13,118 bases of DNA from a bacterium (GTDB lineage: Bacteria; Eremiobacterota; Eremiobacteria; Baltobacterales; Baltobacteraceae): positions 1 to 13,118 of the forward strand of contig JAJXXM010000381.1 in NCBI GenBank assembly GCA_021781095.1, written 5' to 3'. Under the pieces are notes generated by a model. It made no database searches. It worked only from the letters and a program-made list of their open reading frames with translations, and was not told where the DNA came from. A program made the translations under genes and the position numbers. Below, piece by piece: positions 7,096 to 13,118 of this stretch (within the stretch, counting starts at the first letter, position 1; each line of letters opens with the position of its first letter).

Positions 7096-8399
7096 GCGCG
7101 CTCGAACTCGACGAAACCCACGACCCGCAGCGAACGAGTTGGATCGAGGTCGCTCCCGAGAGCGATTTCCCAATTCAGAACCTTCCGTTCGGCATCTTTT
7201 CGACGGAACGGCGAGATCCCCGAATCGGCGTCGCGATCGGCGACCGCATTCTCGATCTGCGTGCGCTCGCCGAAGCTGGGCATCTCGATGAGATCGCCGA
7301 TCGTGCGATGCTTTGCGGCGAGCGACTCAACGCACTGATGGCGGCGGGACGCCCGGTGTGGCGCGCATTGCGCGGCAGGCTCAGCGATCTGTTACGCGTC
7401 GGTGGAGCGCGCGAGCTGCGCGACATGCCCGACGCATTCTGCAGTTTCGATGAAGTGCGAATGCATCTCCCGGCGACGATCGGCGATTACATCGACTTCT
7501 ATTCATCCCTCGAACATGCAACGAATCTCGGGCGCCTCTTTCGCCCCACCGGCGACCCGCTGTTGCCGAACTGGCGTTGGATTCCCATCGGCTATCACGG
7601 ACGCAGTGCCACGATCGTTCCGAGCGGGACGCCGATCCGTCGTCCGTGCGGCCAGCTCAAGAGTCCCGACGCCGAGGCGCCGGTCTTCGCCCCGAGCCGC
7701 CGTCTCGATATCGAACTCGAGATTGGGTTCTTCGCCGGGCCCGGCACCGCGCTCGGCGAGCGCATACCCGGCGAACGCGCGCGCGCGCATATCTTCGGGA
7801 GCGTTCTGCTCAACGATTGGAGCGCTCGCGATATTCAAGCCTGGGAGTACCAGCCGTTGGGCCCCTTTCTGGGAAAATCATTTGCGACGACGATCTCGCC
7901 GTGGGTGGTAACGATGGATGCCCTCGAACCCTTTCGCGTTTCGGGGCCCGAGCAGGTTCCGGCTCCACTCGCCTATCTCCAACGCCACGAACCCGAGAAT
8001 TATGCGATCGCGCTCTCGGTCTGGCTCTCGAGTGCCTCGATGCGGGAGCGCGGAAGCGATGCAGCGCCGATCTCGCGGACGGGTTTTGCATCGATGTACT
8101 GGAGCCAAGCGCAGCAGCTCACGCACGCCGCGAGTAACGGTGCGGCGATTCGCCCCGGCGATCTCTTCGCATCGGGGACGATCAGCGGCGCGCTCCCCGG
8201 CACCCAAGGAAGCCTGATCGAATTGACCGAGAACGGTGCGCACCCATTCGAGCTGCCCGACGGCGAGAAGCGCGCCTTCCTCGAGGATGGGGACGAGGTC
8301 ACGCTGCTCGCTCGTTGCGAGCGCGAGGGCTTTCGTTCCATCGGATTCGGCGCGGCACGGGGGCGCGTGATAGCCGCGGAGAGCGATCGATCCGCCTAA
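7092..8399 (+). CDS. fahA: Fumarylacetoacetase (FAH)
   Basis: A 435-residue enzyme of the full-length FAH family (animal FAH is about 419 residues). It hydrolyses fumarylacetoacetate to fumarate and acetoacetate, the last step of tyrosine catabolism. Residues matching the mouse active site keep identical spacing: Asp135 in GDYIDFYSSLEHATN (mouse D126), His142 (H133), Glu208 and Glu210 in LDIELE (E199, E201) and Asp242 in LNDWSARDIQ (D233). Other family blocks are LPNWRWIPIGYHGRS (158-172), SGTPIRRPCGQ (178-188) and FLGKSFATTISPWV (259-272). All metal ligands are present, so it should be active. The ATG at 7092 overlaps the previous stop codon by four bases. The frame extends back to 7041, but that part overlaps the upstream gene and lacks FAH similarity. 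It forms a two-gene unit with the unknown protein, divergent from hpd. Confidence 0.97.
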   Translation: MSALELDETHDPQRTSWIEVAPESDFPIQNLPFGIFSTERRDPRIGVAIGDRILDLRALAEAGHLDEIADRAMLCGERLNALMAAGRPVWRALRGRLSDLLRVGGARELRDMPDAFCSFDEVRMHLPATIGDYIDFYSSLEHATNLGRLFRPTGDPLLPNWRWIPIGYHGRSATIVPSGTPIRRPCGQLKSPDAEAPVFAPSRRLDIELEIGFFAGPGTALGERIPGERARAHIFGSVLLNDWSARDIQAWEYQPLGPFLGKSFATTISPWVVTMDALEPFRVSGPEQVPAPLAYLQRHEPENYAIALSVWLSSASMRERGSDAAPISRTGFASMYWSQAQQLTHAASNGAAIRPGDLFASGTISGALPGTQGSLIELTENGAHPFELPDGEKRAFLEDGDEVTLLARCEREGFRSIGFGAARGRVIAAESDRSA

Positions 8400-8504
8400 A
8401 AGTGCAGATGCGGAAGTGAGCGAGCGAACAGGAAGGGGCTCCTTATTGCCAGAATGGGTCCGCCGAAAAGCACTTTCTAAGCGCTGTTTTCCGGGAGATT
8501 AGTG

Positions 8505-9215
8505 ATGACACGTCTGTTTTTCCGTTTATCCGGCATCGCTGCCGTTCTCGCAATGGCCGTTGCGTGCTCTCCCGCCTCAAACGGGCCGGGAATCGCCGGC
8601 GGAAGCGGCTCGGGTGCGTCGGTGCCACCGCTCACGGTCAATTTGATCGGACCGCTCCAATATCTCGGACAGACCGCGGTGCTCCAGGTGAGCCAACCCG
8701 GCTTCCTCGGCCCCTACACGATCACGTCGAGTAACGGAAGCGTGCTCTCGCTCGCCCAGAAGCTGACCTCGACACAGCGCGGCCCTGCTGGAGCGGGTGC
8801 CCCGCAGACGATCATCTCCCCGAACGGCCAAGCGTACGTGACCGCGGTCGGCCAAGGCTCGGCATCGATCTCCGTCAACGGCACGGGCGGTGTGACCGTC
8901 GATCCCAGCTCGCTGCAGAGCATCACCATCGGTGGCGGCGTTCCGGGCAGCTTGGTCGCAACGCCGAACGCGTTCGCCTTTACGGCGACCGCGCAGACGG
9001 GAACCTTTACGCTCAGTGAGACCGGCTACCCGGGCCCCTGGACGGTGACGAGTTCGAACCCTTCGGCGGTGAGCGTCTCGCCCGCCTCCGGAACCAGCCC
9101 CTTCACCGTGACCGCCGTCGCCGCCGGATCGGCGACGATCTCCGTCACCGACGGGCAGACGAACACGATCTCCGTTCCGGTCGGGGTGACGGTTACCAGC
9201 GGGGCAATTCAGTAA
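8505..9215 (+). CDS. Probable lipoprotein with two Ig-like (BIG_2-type) repeats
   Basis: A 236-residue exported protein of unknown function. The N-terminus MTRLFFRLSG is followed by a hydrophobic stretch ending in a lipobox-like AVAC, so Cys21, the only cysteine, is probably lipidated and the protein anchored to a membrane. After a Gly/Ser-rich linker come two related beta-rich repeats. GPYTITSSNGSVLSL (69-83) parallels GPWTVTSSNPSAVSV (177-191), and YVTAVGQGSASISV (111-124) parallels TVTAVAAGSATISV (201-214); this is the pattern of bacterial Ig-like domains. The ATG at 8505 is preferred over the GTG at 8502 because GGGAG at 8493-8497 is well placed, 7 nt upstream. The preceding 105 bases (8400-8504) show no other gene and no clear terminator or promoter. 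It probably serves the cell surface rather than tyrosine breakdown, although it follows fahA in the same direction. It ends 12 nt from the convergent hmgA gene. Confidence 0.85.
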   Translation: MTRLFFRLSGIAAVLAMAVACSPASNGPGIAGGSGSGASVPPLTVNLIGPLQYLGQTAVLQVSQPGFLGPYTITSSNGSVLSLAQKLTSTQRGPAGAGAPQTIISPNGQAYVTAVGQGSASISVNGTGGVTVDPSSLQSITIGGGVPGSLVATPNAFAFTATAQTGTFTLSETGYPGPWTVTSSNPSAVSVSPASGTSPFTVTAVAAGSATISVTDGQTNTISVPVGVTVTSGAIQ

Positions 9216-9227
9216 GCCGCACGCGGC
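9216..9227. terminator. Short GC hairpin filling the convergent gap
   Basis: The 12 bases between the lipoprotein stop and the hmgA stop are exactly GCCGCACGCGGC, an inverted repeat with 5-base arms (GCCGC/GCGGC) and two central bases. Being symmetrical and at the meeting point of two converging genes, it could slow or stop transcription from both sides. There is no T-tract on either side, so it is not a standard intrinsic terminator. Confidence 0.4.
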
Positions 9228-10382
9228 CTACGTCGTCGACCACGAGCGGTAGTACTGCTCGTCTTCGCAGAGGGTCGCTCCCCGAGCGACCTTCAGCGGC
9301 TTGAATGTGTCGACCATAATGGCGATTTCGTCGGTCTCGCGTTTTCCGAGGCTCGCCTCGACCGCACCGGGCTGCGGGCCGTGCGGCGCGCCGGCGGCGT
9401 GGAGCGTGATCGAGCCTTCGACGACTCCGCGCCGACTCATGAAATTGCCGCTCACGTAATAGAGCACTTCATCGCAATCGACGCTGGAATGGTTGTACGG
9501 GACCGGAATCGCCAGCGGATGGTAATCGAAGAGGCGCGGAACGAACGCGCAGAACGCCGCGCCCGGCGCTTCGAAGGTTGCGTGCGCGGTCGGCGGCTGG
9601 TGGAGTTTCCCCGTGATCGGCATGAAATCCAAAAGATTGAACGCATACGGATAGCAATAGCCGTCCCAGCCGACTACGTCGCAGGGATGGTTTTCCACGA
9701 CGTAGATGGCGTTCCGTCCCCGATTGGTAACGCGAATTTCGTACGAGCCGGGGTCGACGTTCGGCGGCCCCAAGACCGGTACGCGAAAATCGCGTTCGTA
9801 GTACGGCGCGTGCTCTTCGAGTTGCCCGAATTCATTGCGGTATTTTCGCGGCACGCTCACCATGCCGGCCGATTCGTGAACCACCATGTCGGTCGGTTCG
9901 GTGGGAACGATTCGCCACGTCGTGCCCGTCGGCATGAGTATGTAGTCGAGCGGGCGATAGTCGAGCCGCCCGAACGGGGTCTCGAACGTTCCCGTACCTC
10001 GGTGGATAAAGAGCAGCTCGTCGCCGCCGACGTTGCGATAAAAACTCGTCATCGGTTCGCGCGCGGTTGCAAGCGAGAGCAGCAGGTCGTCGTTGCCGAG
10101 GATCGGCGTGCGCGAATCGATCGCGTCGCCGGAGAGCGTCAATTTCCCGGTCAGGAAATGTCGGTTGCGCAGCGGATCGTTCTCGTGGAGTTCCACGCGC
10201 GAGCGATGCCATTGGCGCACTTCGCGGGTCGCCGTCGGCGGACGCTCGTGATAGAGCAACGAGTAGATGCTCTCGAACCCGCGCGTCGAGAAGAGTTCTT
10301 CGGCGTAGAGTCCGCCGTCGGGGCGACGGAATTGGATGTGGCGCTTCTCGGGAAGTTCGCCCGCTGCATGATAGCTCGGCAT
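9228..10382 (-). CDS. hmgA: Homogentisate 1,2-dioxygenase (HGD)
   Basis: A 384-residue cupin-type Fe(II) dioxygenase that opens the homogentisate ring to maleylacetoacetate. It is shorter than animal and Pseudomonas HGD (about 430-445 residues) and matches a shorter bacterial subgroup. The iron-site region is PVPYNHSSVDCDEVLYYV (293-310) followed by LHAAGAPHGPQPG (327-339). His298 and His334 keep the 36-residue spacing of the human ligands H335 and H371. The acidic ligand should be Glu305 or Asp304; the loop differs by one residue from the human arrangement, so the exact residue is unsure. Other supporting blocks are GDELLFIHRGTGTFETPFG (120-138), DYILMPTGTTWRI (146-158), HESAGM (169-174) and ENHPCDVVGWDG (230-241). 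The ATG at 10382 begins 3 nt after the stop of a CDGSH protein gene, so the two are surely co-transcribed. The gene is 2.1 kb from hpd's divergent promoter region and separate from both other pathway units. Confidence 0.95.
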   Translation of the reverse strand: MPSYHAAGELPEKRHIQFRRPDGGLYAEELFSTRGFESIYSLLYHERPPTATREVRQWHRSRVELHENDPLRNRHFLTGKLTLSGDAIDSRTPILGNDDLLLSLATAREPMTSFYRNVGGDELLFIHRGTGTFETPFGRLDYRPLDYILMPTGTTWRIVPTEPTDMVVHESAGMVSVPRKYRNEFGQLEEHAPYYERDFRVPVLGPPNVDPGSYEIRVTNRGRNAIYVVENHPCDVVGWDGYCYPYAFNLLDFMPITGKLHQPPTAHATFEAPGAAFCAFVPRLFDYHPLAIPVPYNHSSVDCDEVLYYVSGNFMSRRGVVEGSITLHAAGAPHGPQPGAVEASLGKRETDEIAIMVDTFKPLKVARGATLCEDEQYYRSWSTT

Positions 10383-10385
10383 GTC

Positions 10386-10592
10386 CTACGCCTCGGGTGC
10401 GCGCTCGGTCGCGATAAACCCGTCGCGGTGCGAGCCGTCGCAAAACGGTTTGCTCTTCGAGCGGCCGCAGCGGCAGAGCGCCGCGTTCTCCCCTTCCACA
10501 CGATAGGGGCGACCGTCGACATCCACGATCGTCACGGGACCCTTCACTAAGTAGGGGCCGCTTTCGCGGACCTTAATCGTTACCTCAGCCAT
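10386..10592 (-). CDS. CDGSH-type iron-sulfur domain protein
   Basis: A 68-residue protein made of one CDGSH iron-sulfur domain with no membrane anchor. The cluster motif is complete: Cys40, Cys42 and Cys51 with His55, in CRCGRSKSKPFCDGSH. In this family three cysteines and one histidine hold a redox-active, pH-sensitive [2Fe-2S] cluster. The N-terminal half (MAEVTIKVRESGPYLVKGPV) is the usual small beta domain. The ATG at 10592 is chosen because the domain begins there; the frame runs further upstream to 10700 without recognisable similarity. It lies 3 nt upstream of hmgA in the same direction, so it may serve the dioxygenase as an electron or iron-related helper; that role is inference from position only. 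It is divergent from a secreted-protein gene. Confidence 0.93.
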   Translation of the reverse strand: MAEVTIKVRESGPYLVKGPVTIVDVDGRPYRVEGENAALCRCGRSKSKPFCDGSHRDGFIATERAPEA

Positions 10593-10698
10593 GAAGGGCG
10601 CTGTTCTTCCAGCGGTTCCACGAGCCCCGCAAGCGGAAGGGAGGATGAACGACGTTTCGAAGCTCGTAGGGCAATTCAAGCAAGGGAGGACTCTCTTC
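10593..10698. promoter_or_regulatory. Divergent intergenic region between the CDGSH-hmgA unit and the secreted-protein gene
   Basis: This 106-bp stretch must supply promoters for one or both outward-facing units. A strong Shine-Dalgarno, GGGAGGA at 10684-10690, sits 8 nt before the ATG at 10699 and fixes the start of the plus-strand gene. No convincing -35/-10 pair was found on either strand. A second in-frame ATG at 10645 has a purine-rich stretch directly against it, too close to serve well as a ribosome binding site. Confidence 0.4.
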
Positions 10699-11763
10699 AT
10701 GACGTCTCTACGCTATGCGGCAACCGCTGCAGCTCTCTGCACGCTCGTTCTTGCCGCCGCCCCGCTCGGGGCGCATTCGACGCCGACTGGGAAGCCCGGG
10801 GCGCCGAGGCCGACGCCGACCCCAACCCCGGTCGCGCTCCAGTACGATCAAATCTCGCGCATGGTGATGCCTCCGGCGACGGCCCCGCCGCCGGGAAGTT
10901 TCGACGAGAGCTATCGCCGGTTGATCGCGCTCGCGGACGCCACGCCATCGCCGCAGCCCGCACACCACGGCTTTCCGAGCTTGGGCGGCATGCTCGCGCG
11001 CGGCATGATGAAGCACGTTGCCGGCGGGCCGGCGGCGATGCAATCGATGCTGGAGATGATGCGCGACGGCTCGCTCGAGCGAATGACGTACTATAAAAAT
11101 TGGGTACGGATCGACCAGCCGGTGCAACATACCGCAACGATCGAGAAATGCGATCGGCACGAGACGATCTTTCTCGATCTCGCGAAGAAGACGTATCGCA
11201 TCGTCAAGACGAGCGACGGGTGCGTCCCCGCACCGCCGGCTTCGGCAACGATGCCGCAGATGCCCGGAAACATGGTCGACATGGCTCCGGGAACGGCGAC
11301 GATGACGATCTCGAGTTCGGAGCGGAGCCTCGGTTCGAAGATGCTCGAGGGATACCGCACGGATGGGACGCAAACGCACCTGGCGATGACGATCTCCGGA
11401 GCGACCGGCTCGTGCCGGAACGGCTCCTCGAGCATGAGCATCGTTCGCTATATTTCGGGGATCGACAAATGGCGCGCGTACTGTCCGCTACCGCGCGTGG
11501 CGGGGGCACCGCCGACCTCACCGGAGAGTGCGATCGCTCGCGGAGGCTGCAAGCCGCACGTGGCGACGAAAAATCTCGGCTCCGCCGCGGTGCTGCGCCC
11601 CAGCAACAAACTGGTGCTCTACCGGCTCATGGAGATGCAGAGCGACGCACACAACGGGCGCTTCGGATCGCTGCTGGAGCGTGGAAACGTGCGCTGGCTC
11701 TACCGCCCCGAGGCCGAGCGTCTCTTCTCGATCCCGCCGGGCTTCACGGAGATCTCCTCCTAG
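10699..11763 (+). CDS. Secreted Met-rich protein of unknown function
   Basis: A 354-residue protein with a clear signal peptide: Arg5, a hydrophobic core through LCTLVLAAAP and likely cleavage after LGA (about residue 25). A Pro/Thr spacer with PTPTPTP (38-44) follows. Two Met-rich stretches stand out: eight Met in residues 98-129 and five in 185-202. The middle (YYKNWVRID, then IFLDLAKKTYRIV) resembles the pattern of DUF4412-like exported proteins, where an 'x-is-bound' strand is followed by a statement of the salt or lipid state, but I cannot assign the family firmly. Five Cys remain after cleavage (151, 175, 239, 262, 284). The start at 10699 is supported by GGGAGGA 8 nt upstream and by the signal peptide; earlier in-frame ATGs (10591, 10645) would bury the signal peptide. 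A hairpin begins at its stop codon, so it is probably monocistronic. Confidence 0.85.
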   Translation: MTSLRYAATAAALCTLVLAAAPLGAHSTPTGKPGAPRPTPTPTPVALQYDQISRMVMPPATAPPPGSFDESYRRLIALADATPSPQPAHHGFPSLGGMLARGMMKHVAGGPAAMQSMLEMMRDGSLERMTYYKNWVRIDQPVQHTATIEKCDRHETIFLDLAKKTYRIVKTSDGCVPAPPASATMPQMPGNMVDMAPGTATMTISSSERSLGSKMLEGYRTDGTQTHLAMTISGATGSCRNGSSSMSIVRYISGIDKWRAYCPLPRVAGAPPTSPESAIARGGCKPHVATKNLGSAAVLRPSNKLVLYRLMEMQSDAHNGRFGSLLERGNVRWLYRPEAERLFSIPPGFTEISS

Positions 11764-11800
11764 CGAGGGCGTCGGGCGCGCTGCGACTTCTCTCGCTTTA
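11762..11800 (+). terminator. Possible rho-independent terminator of the secreted-protein gene
   Basis: AGCGAGGG at 11762-11769 can pair with CTCTCGCT at 11790-11797 (eight pairs, one of them G-U). The intervening bases can form a smaller GTCG/CGAC stem (11771-11774 with 11784-11787). Only a short TTTA tail follows. It starts inside the stop codon of the secreted-protein gene and ends where the promoter of the SRP RNA begins, a sensible place for insulation. The weak T-tract keeps confidence moderate. Confidence 0.4.
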
Positions 11801-11827
11801 CCCCTGCTGGCAGTCGCGTGCTATCAT
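11797..11827 (+). promoter_or_regulatory. Extended -10 promoter for the SRP RNA
   Basis: TATCAT at 11822-11827 differs from the TATAAT consensus by one base and is preceded by TGC (11819-11821), which makes an extended -10 element (TGnTATnAT type). A weak -35-like TTTACC lies at 11797-11802 with a long 19-base spacer, acceptable when the extended -10 is present. The predicted start, near 11834, is a few bases before the first paired base of the SRP RNA at 11842, so a short 5' leader would be trimmed. Confidence 0.6.
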
Positions 11828-11841
11828 GCGCAGGCCATGAT

Positions 11842-11944
11842 GGGGGCCGGGCCTCGCGCGGCGCGCCCTCGTCAACCCCGCCAGGCCCGGAAGGGAGCAA
11901 CGGTTCGCGAATCGGTGCGGGTGCCGCGAGTCAACCCGGCTTCC
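11842..11944 (+). ncRNA. ffs: Signal recognition particle RNA, small bacterial (4.5S) type
   Basis: The hallmark of SRP RNA domain IV is present: GTCAACCCCGCCAGG followed by CCCGGAAGGGAGCAACGG, with the GGAA tetraloop and the AGCA asymmetric loop that bind the Ffh M domain. The outer arms pair fully: GGGGGCCGGG at 11842-11851 with CCCGGCTTCC at 11935-11944 (eight Watson-Crick and two G-U pairs). CTCGCGCGGC at 11853-11862 faces GCCGCGAG at 11923-11930, with two extra bases on the 5' side. The length of about 103 nt fits the short form found in E. coli and many other bacteria, without the Alu domain seen in Bacillus. The RNA works with Ffh and FtsY to deliver nascent membrane and secreted proteins to SecYEG. 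It stands between the secreted-protein gene and the DUF4446 gene, and has its own promoter. Exact ends are estimated from base pairing. Confidence 0.93.
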
Positions 11945-11981
11945 GTCGTGGTGTGTATCGAAGGATCAACGTTAGGAGAAG

Positions 11982-12524
11982 ATGCTGTCGTCGAATTTAT
12001 CGCCCGACTTGCTCGCGGCGCTCGCCCTCGGTGGGATTCTTCTCGGAGCGATCGCGCTCGTGTTGGGGATTCTCGCCTTGCTCCGTCTTGGAAAGAACCT
12101 GCCGGCGCTGGTGAAATTGTTGCAGATCCACGACGATTTGCTCGGCGGTTCGGCCGGGCGCGCTTCGGAGCGCATCGCCGGCCTCGAGCAGGCACTGCAT
12201 GCGGCGGAACGACGGGGCGACGAGAGCGCGGCGCGGATCGCGACGCTCGAAGGTCTCGCGCAGAACGATCTCTCGCTCGTCGGGTTCGTCCGATACGACG
12301 CCTACGAGGACACCGGTTCGACGCTCTCCTACGCGCTCGCACTCCTCAATCGTCGGGGCGACGGCGTCGTATTGAATAGCATTTATTCGCGCGCCGACAC
12401 CAGGACCTACGGGAAGAGCGTCCGCGGCTTTCTCTGCGAGAGCAACGCGTCGGAAGAAGAGATCGCGGCGATCGGGCGTGCGAAGGAATCGGCGACGCGC
12501 GCCGACGTCGCTGTGGGAGCGTAA
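11982..12524 (+). CDS. DUF4446 family membrane-anchored protein
   Basis: A 180-residue protein with one N-terminal membrane segment (about residues 11-36, ending LLRLGKN), a helical, probably coiled-coil region (about 60-95, SERIAGLEQALHAAERRGD) and a C-terminal domain. That domain carries the DUF4446 signature: VGFVRYDAYEDTGSTLSYALALLN (100-123), GVVLNSIYSRADTRTYGKSV (128-147) and SEEEIAAIGRA (157-167). The function of DUF4446 proteins is not known. The ATG at 11982 has the Shine-Dalgarno AGGAGA at 11974-11979, close to the start. The gene follows the SRP RNA by 37 nt and is separated by only 2 nt from the M23 peptidase-like gene, so the two are co-transcribed and a cell-envelope role is likely by association. 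Confidence 0.92.
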   Translation: MLSSNLSPDLLAALALGGILLGAIALVLGILALLRLGKNLPALVKLLQIHDDLLGGSAGRASERIAGLEQALHAAERRGDESAARIATLEGLAQNDLSLVGFVRYDAYEDTGSTLSYALALLNRRGDGVVLNSIYSRADTRTYGKSVRGFLCESNASEEEIAAIGRAKESATRADVAVGA

Positions 12525-12526
12525 CG

Positions 12527-13118
12527 ATGTTTCTCGATCGCTATCACGTAAAGCTCGTGCCGCAAAATGGCGAGCGTATCTGGCGCTTCGTGCTCTCGCG
12601 CCGCACGATCGTCGTTGCCTGTACGCTCCTCGCACTGCTGGTGATGGGTTCGGCGACCTTCGCGCTCGTCGCGGCGGGCATGGCGCATCACGAAGTCGCG
12701 CACCTGCAAGCGGTAACGATGCATCAGCGGCGCACCGTCACCTCGATCGACCGGCAAACCGAAGAACTCCGCGCGACGCTCGAACGCGTCGAACGCGAGA
12801 ATCGGCGCATCGAGGCCGCGATCGGCATGCCGGTCAACGCGCCTCCGCCGGTTCGAAGTGCGAAGAAATCGGCGCACGGCACCTCGAAGGTGAGCCTGGT
12901 TCGGGCTCGGCTTCACGAACTCGCCGTCGTCGCCGCGCGTGCCGCCGCGCTCTCCGAGCGTTCCCGCGCGCGAGCGGTGCGCGTGCTGAACCTCGGTAAT
13001 ATCACCGCGCTCGCCCAGGCGGCGCTCGTCGCGCACATTCCTTCGATCGATCCGGTCGCCGGTGCTCCGGTCGTCGGATGTTTTTGCTATCGCACCTATC
13101 CCGACGTTGAGTTTCACG
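12527..13118 (+). CDS. M23 family peptidase-like membrane protein, C-terminus cut by window edge
   Basis: The first 197 codons of a longer gene. The ATG at 12527 lies 2 nt after the DUF4446 stop, with GGGAG at 12514-12518 as ribosome binding site. The product has a short basic cytosolic tail (MFLDRYHVKLVPQNGERIWR), a transmembrane helix (about 26-50) and a coiled-coil region (about 52-100, with heptad-like TEELRATLERVERENRRIEA). A linker follows, and then the beginning of the peptidase domain: IPSIDPVAGAPVVGCFCYRT (171-190), which matches the usual 'P-x-x-G-x-x-x-S-x-F-G-x-R' entry to lysostaphin-type M23 domains. FH at the very end (His197) would be the first zinc ligand. M23 proteins of this layout cut, or regulate cutting of, peptidoglycan cross-links during growth or division. 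The Cys-x-Cys replacing the usual Gly-Phe-Gly block is unusual. The remaining zinc ligands lie outside the window, so activity cannot be judged. Confidence 0.88.
   Translation, partial: MFLDRYHVKLVPQNGERIWRFVLSRRTIVVACTLLALLVMGSATFALVAAGMAHHEVAHLQAVTMHQRRTVTSIDRQTEELRATLERVERENRRIEAAIGMPVNAPPPVRSAKKSAHGTSKVSLVRARLHELAVVAARAAALSERSRARAVRVLNLGNITALAQAALVAHIPSIDPVAGAPVVGCFCYRTYPDVEFH

Noticed and set aside
8466..8490. A possible hairpin around AGCGCT with flanking AAAA and TTTT before the lipoprotein gene.
   Set aside because: The arms have several mismatches and only the central AGCGCT is truly symmetrical.
10591..10698. Extension of the secreted protein to the ATG at 10591 or 10645.
   Set aside because: The Shine-Dalgarno at 10684-10690 and the signal peptide both point to 10699; the longer forms place about 18-36 residues before the signal peptide.
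1..13118. Search for a CRISPR array, tRNA, transposase, phage gene, toxin-antitoxin pair or defence system.
   Set aside because: No direct-repeat array, cloverleaf or related protein motif was seen; the region looks like core metabolism and envelope genes.

Overview
The window is GC-rich bacterial chromosome with tightly packed genes and no tRNA, CRISPR array, insertion sequence or phage gene. The lineage is uncertain. A DUF4446 protein, a DERA-type deoC, a lipoprotein with Ig-like repeats and a short SRP RNA lacking the Alu domain would fit an uncultured soil lineage such as Eremiobacterota (WPS-2) or a relative; this is a low-confidence guess, not something the sequence proves.

Layout: (1) A minus-strand block (1-6098) reads, in transcription order, 4-hydroxyphenylpyruvate dioxygenase, deoxyribose-phosphate aldolase, an aldehyde dehydrogenase and a PAS/GAF/GGDEF/EAL c-di-GMP signalling protein cut by the left edge. 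The gaps are only 0 to 11 nt, so it looks like one operon. (2) A plus-strand block (6163-9215), divergent from it, holds an unrecognised 310-residue protein, fumarylacetoacetase (4-nt overlap) and a lipoprotein. (3) A minus-strand pair (9228-10592) holds a 68-residue CDGSH iron-sulfur protein followed after 3 nt by homogentisate 1,2-dioxygenase. (4) A plus-strand block (10699-13118) holds a secreted Met-rich protein, the SRP 4.5S-like RNA with its own promoter, a DUF4446 membrane protein and the start of an M23 peptidase-like protein cut by the right edge.

The main theme is tyrosine/phenylalanine breakdown through homogentisate. HPPD makes homogentisate, HGD opens the ring to maleylacetoacetate, and FAH cleaves fumarylacetoacetate to fumarate and acetoacetate. 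The step between the last two, maleylacetoacetate isomerisation, has no recognisable enzyme here. The slot directly upstream of FAH is instead filled by the unrecognised protein, which is the most interesting candidate in the window. DeoC plus ALDH form a second small module: deoxyribose 5-phosphate gives glyceraldehyde 3-phosphate and acetaldehyde, and the dehydrogenase could oxidise the acetaldehyde. The right end carries cell-envelope and secretion housekeeping functions.
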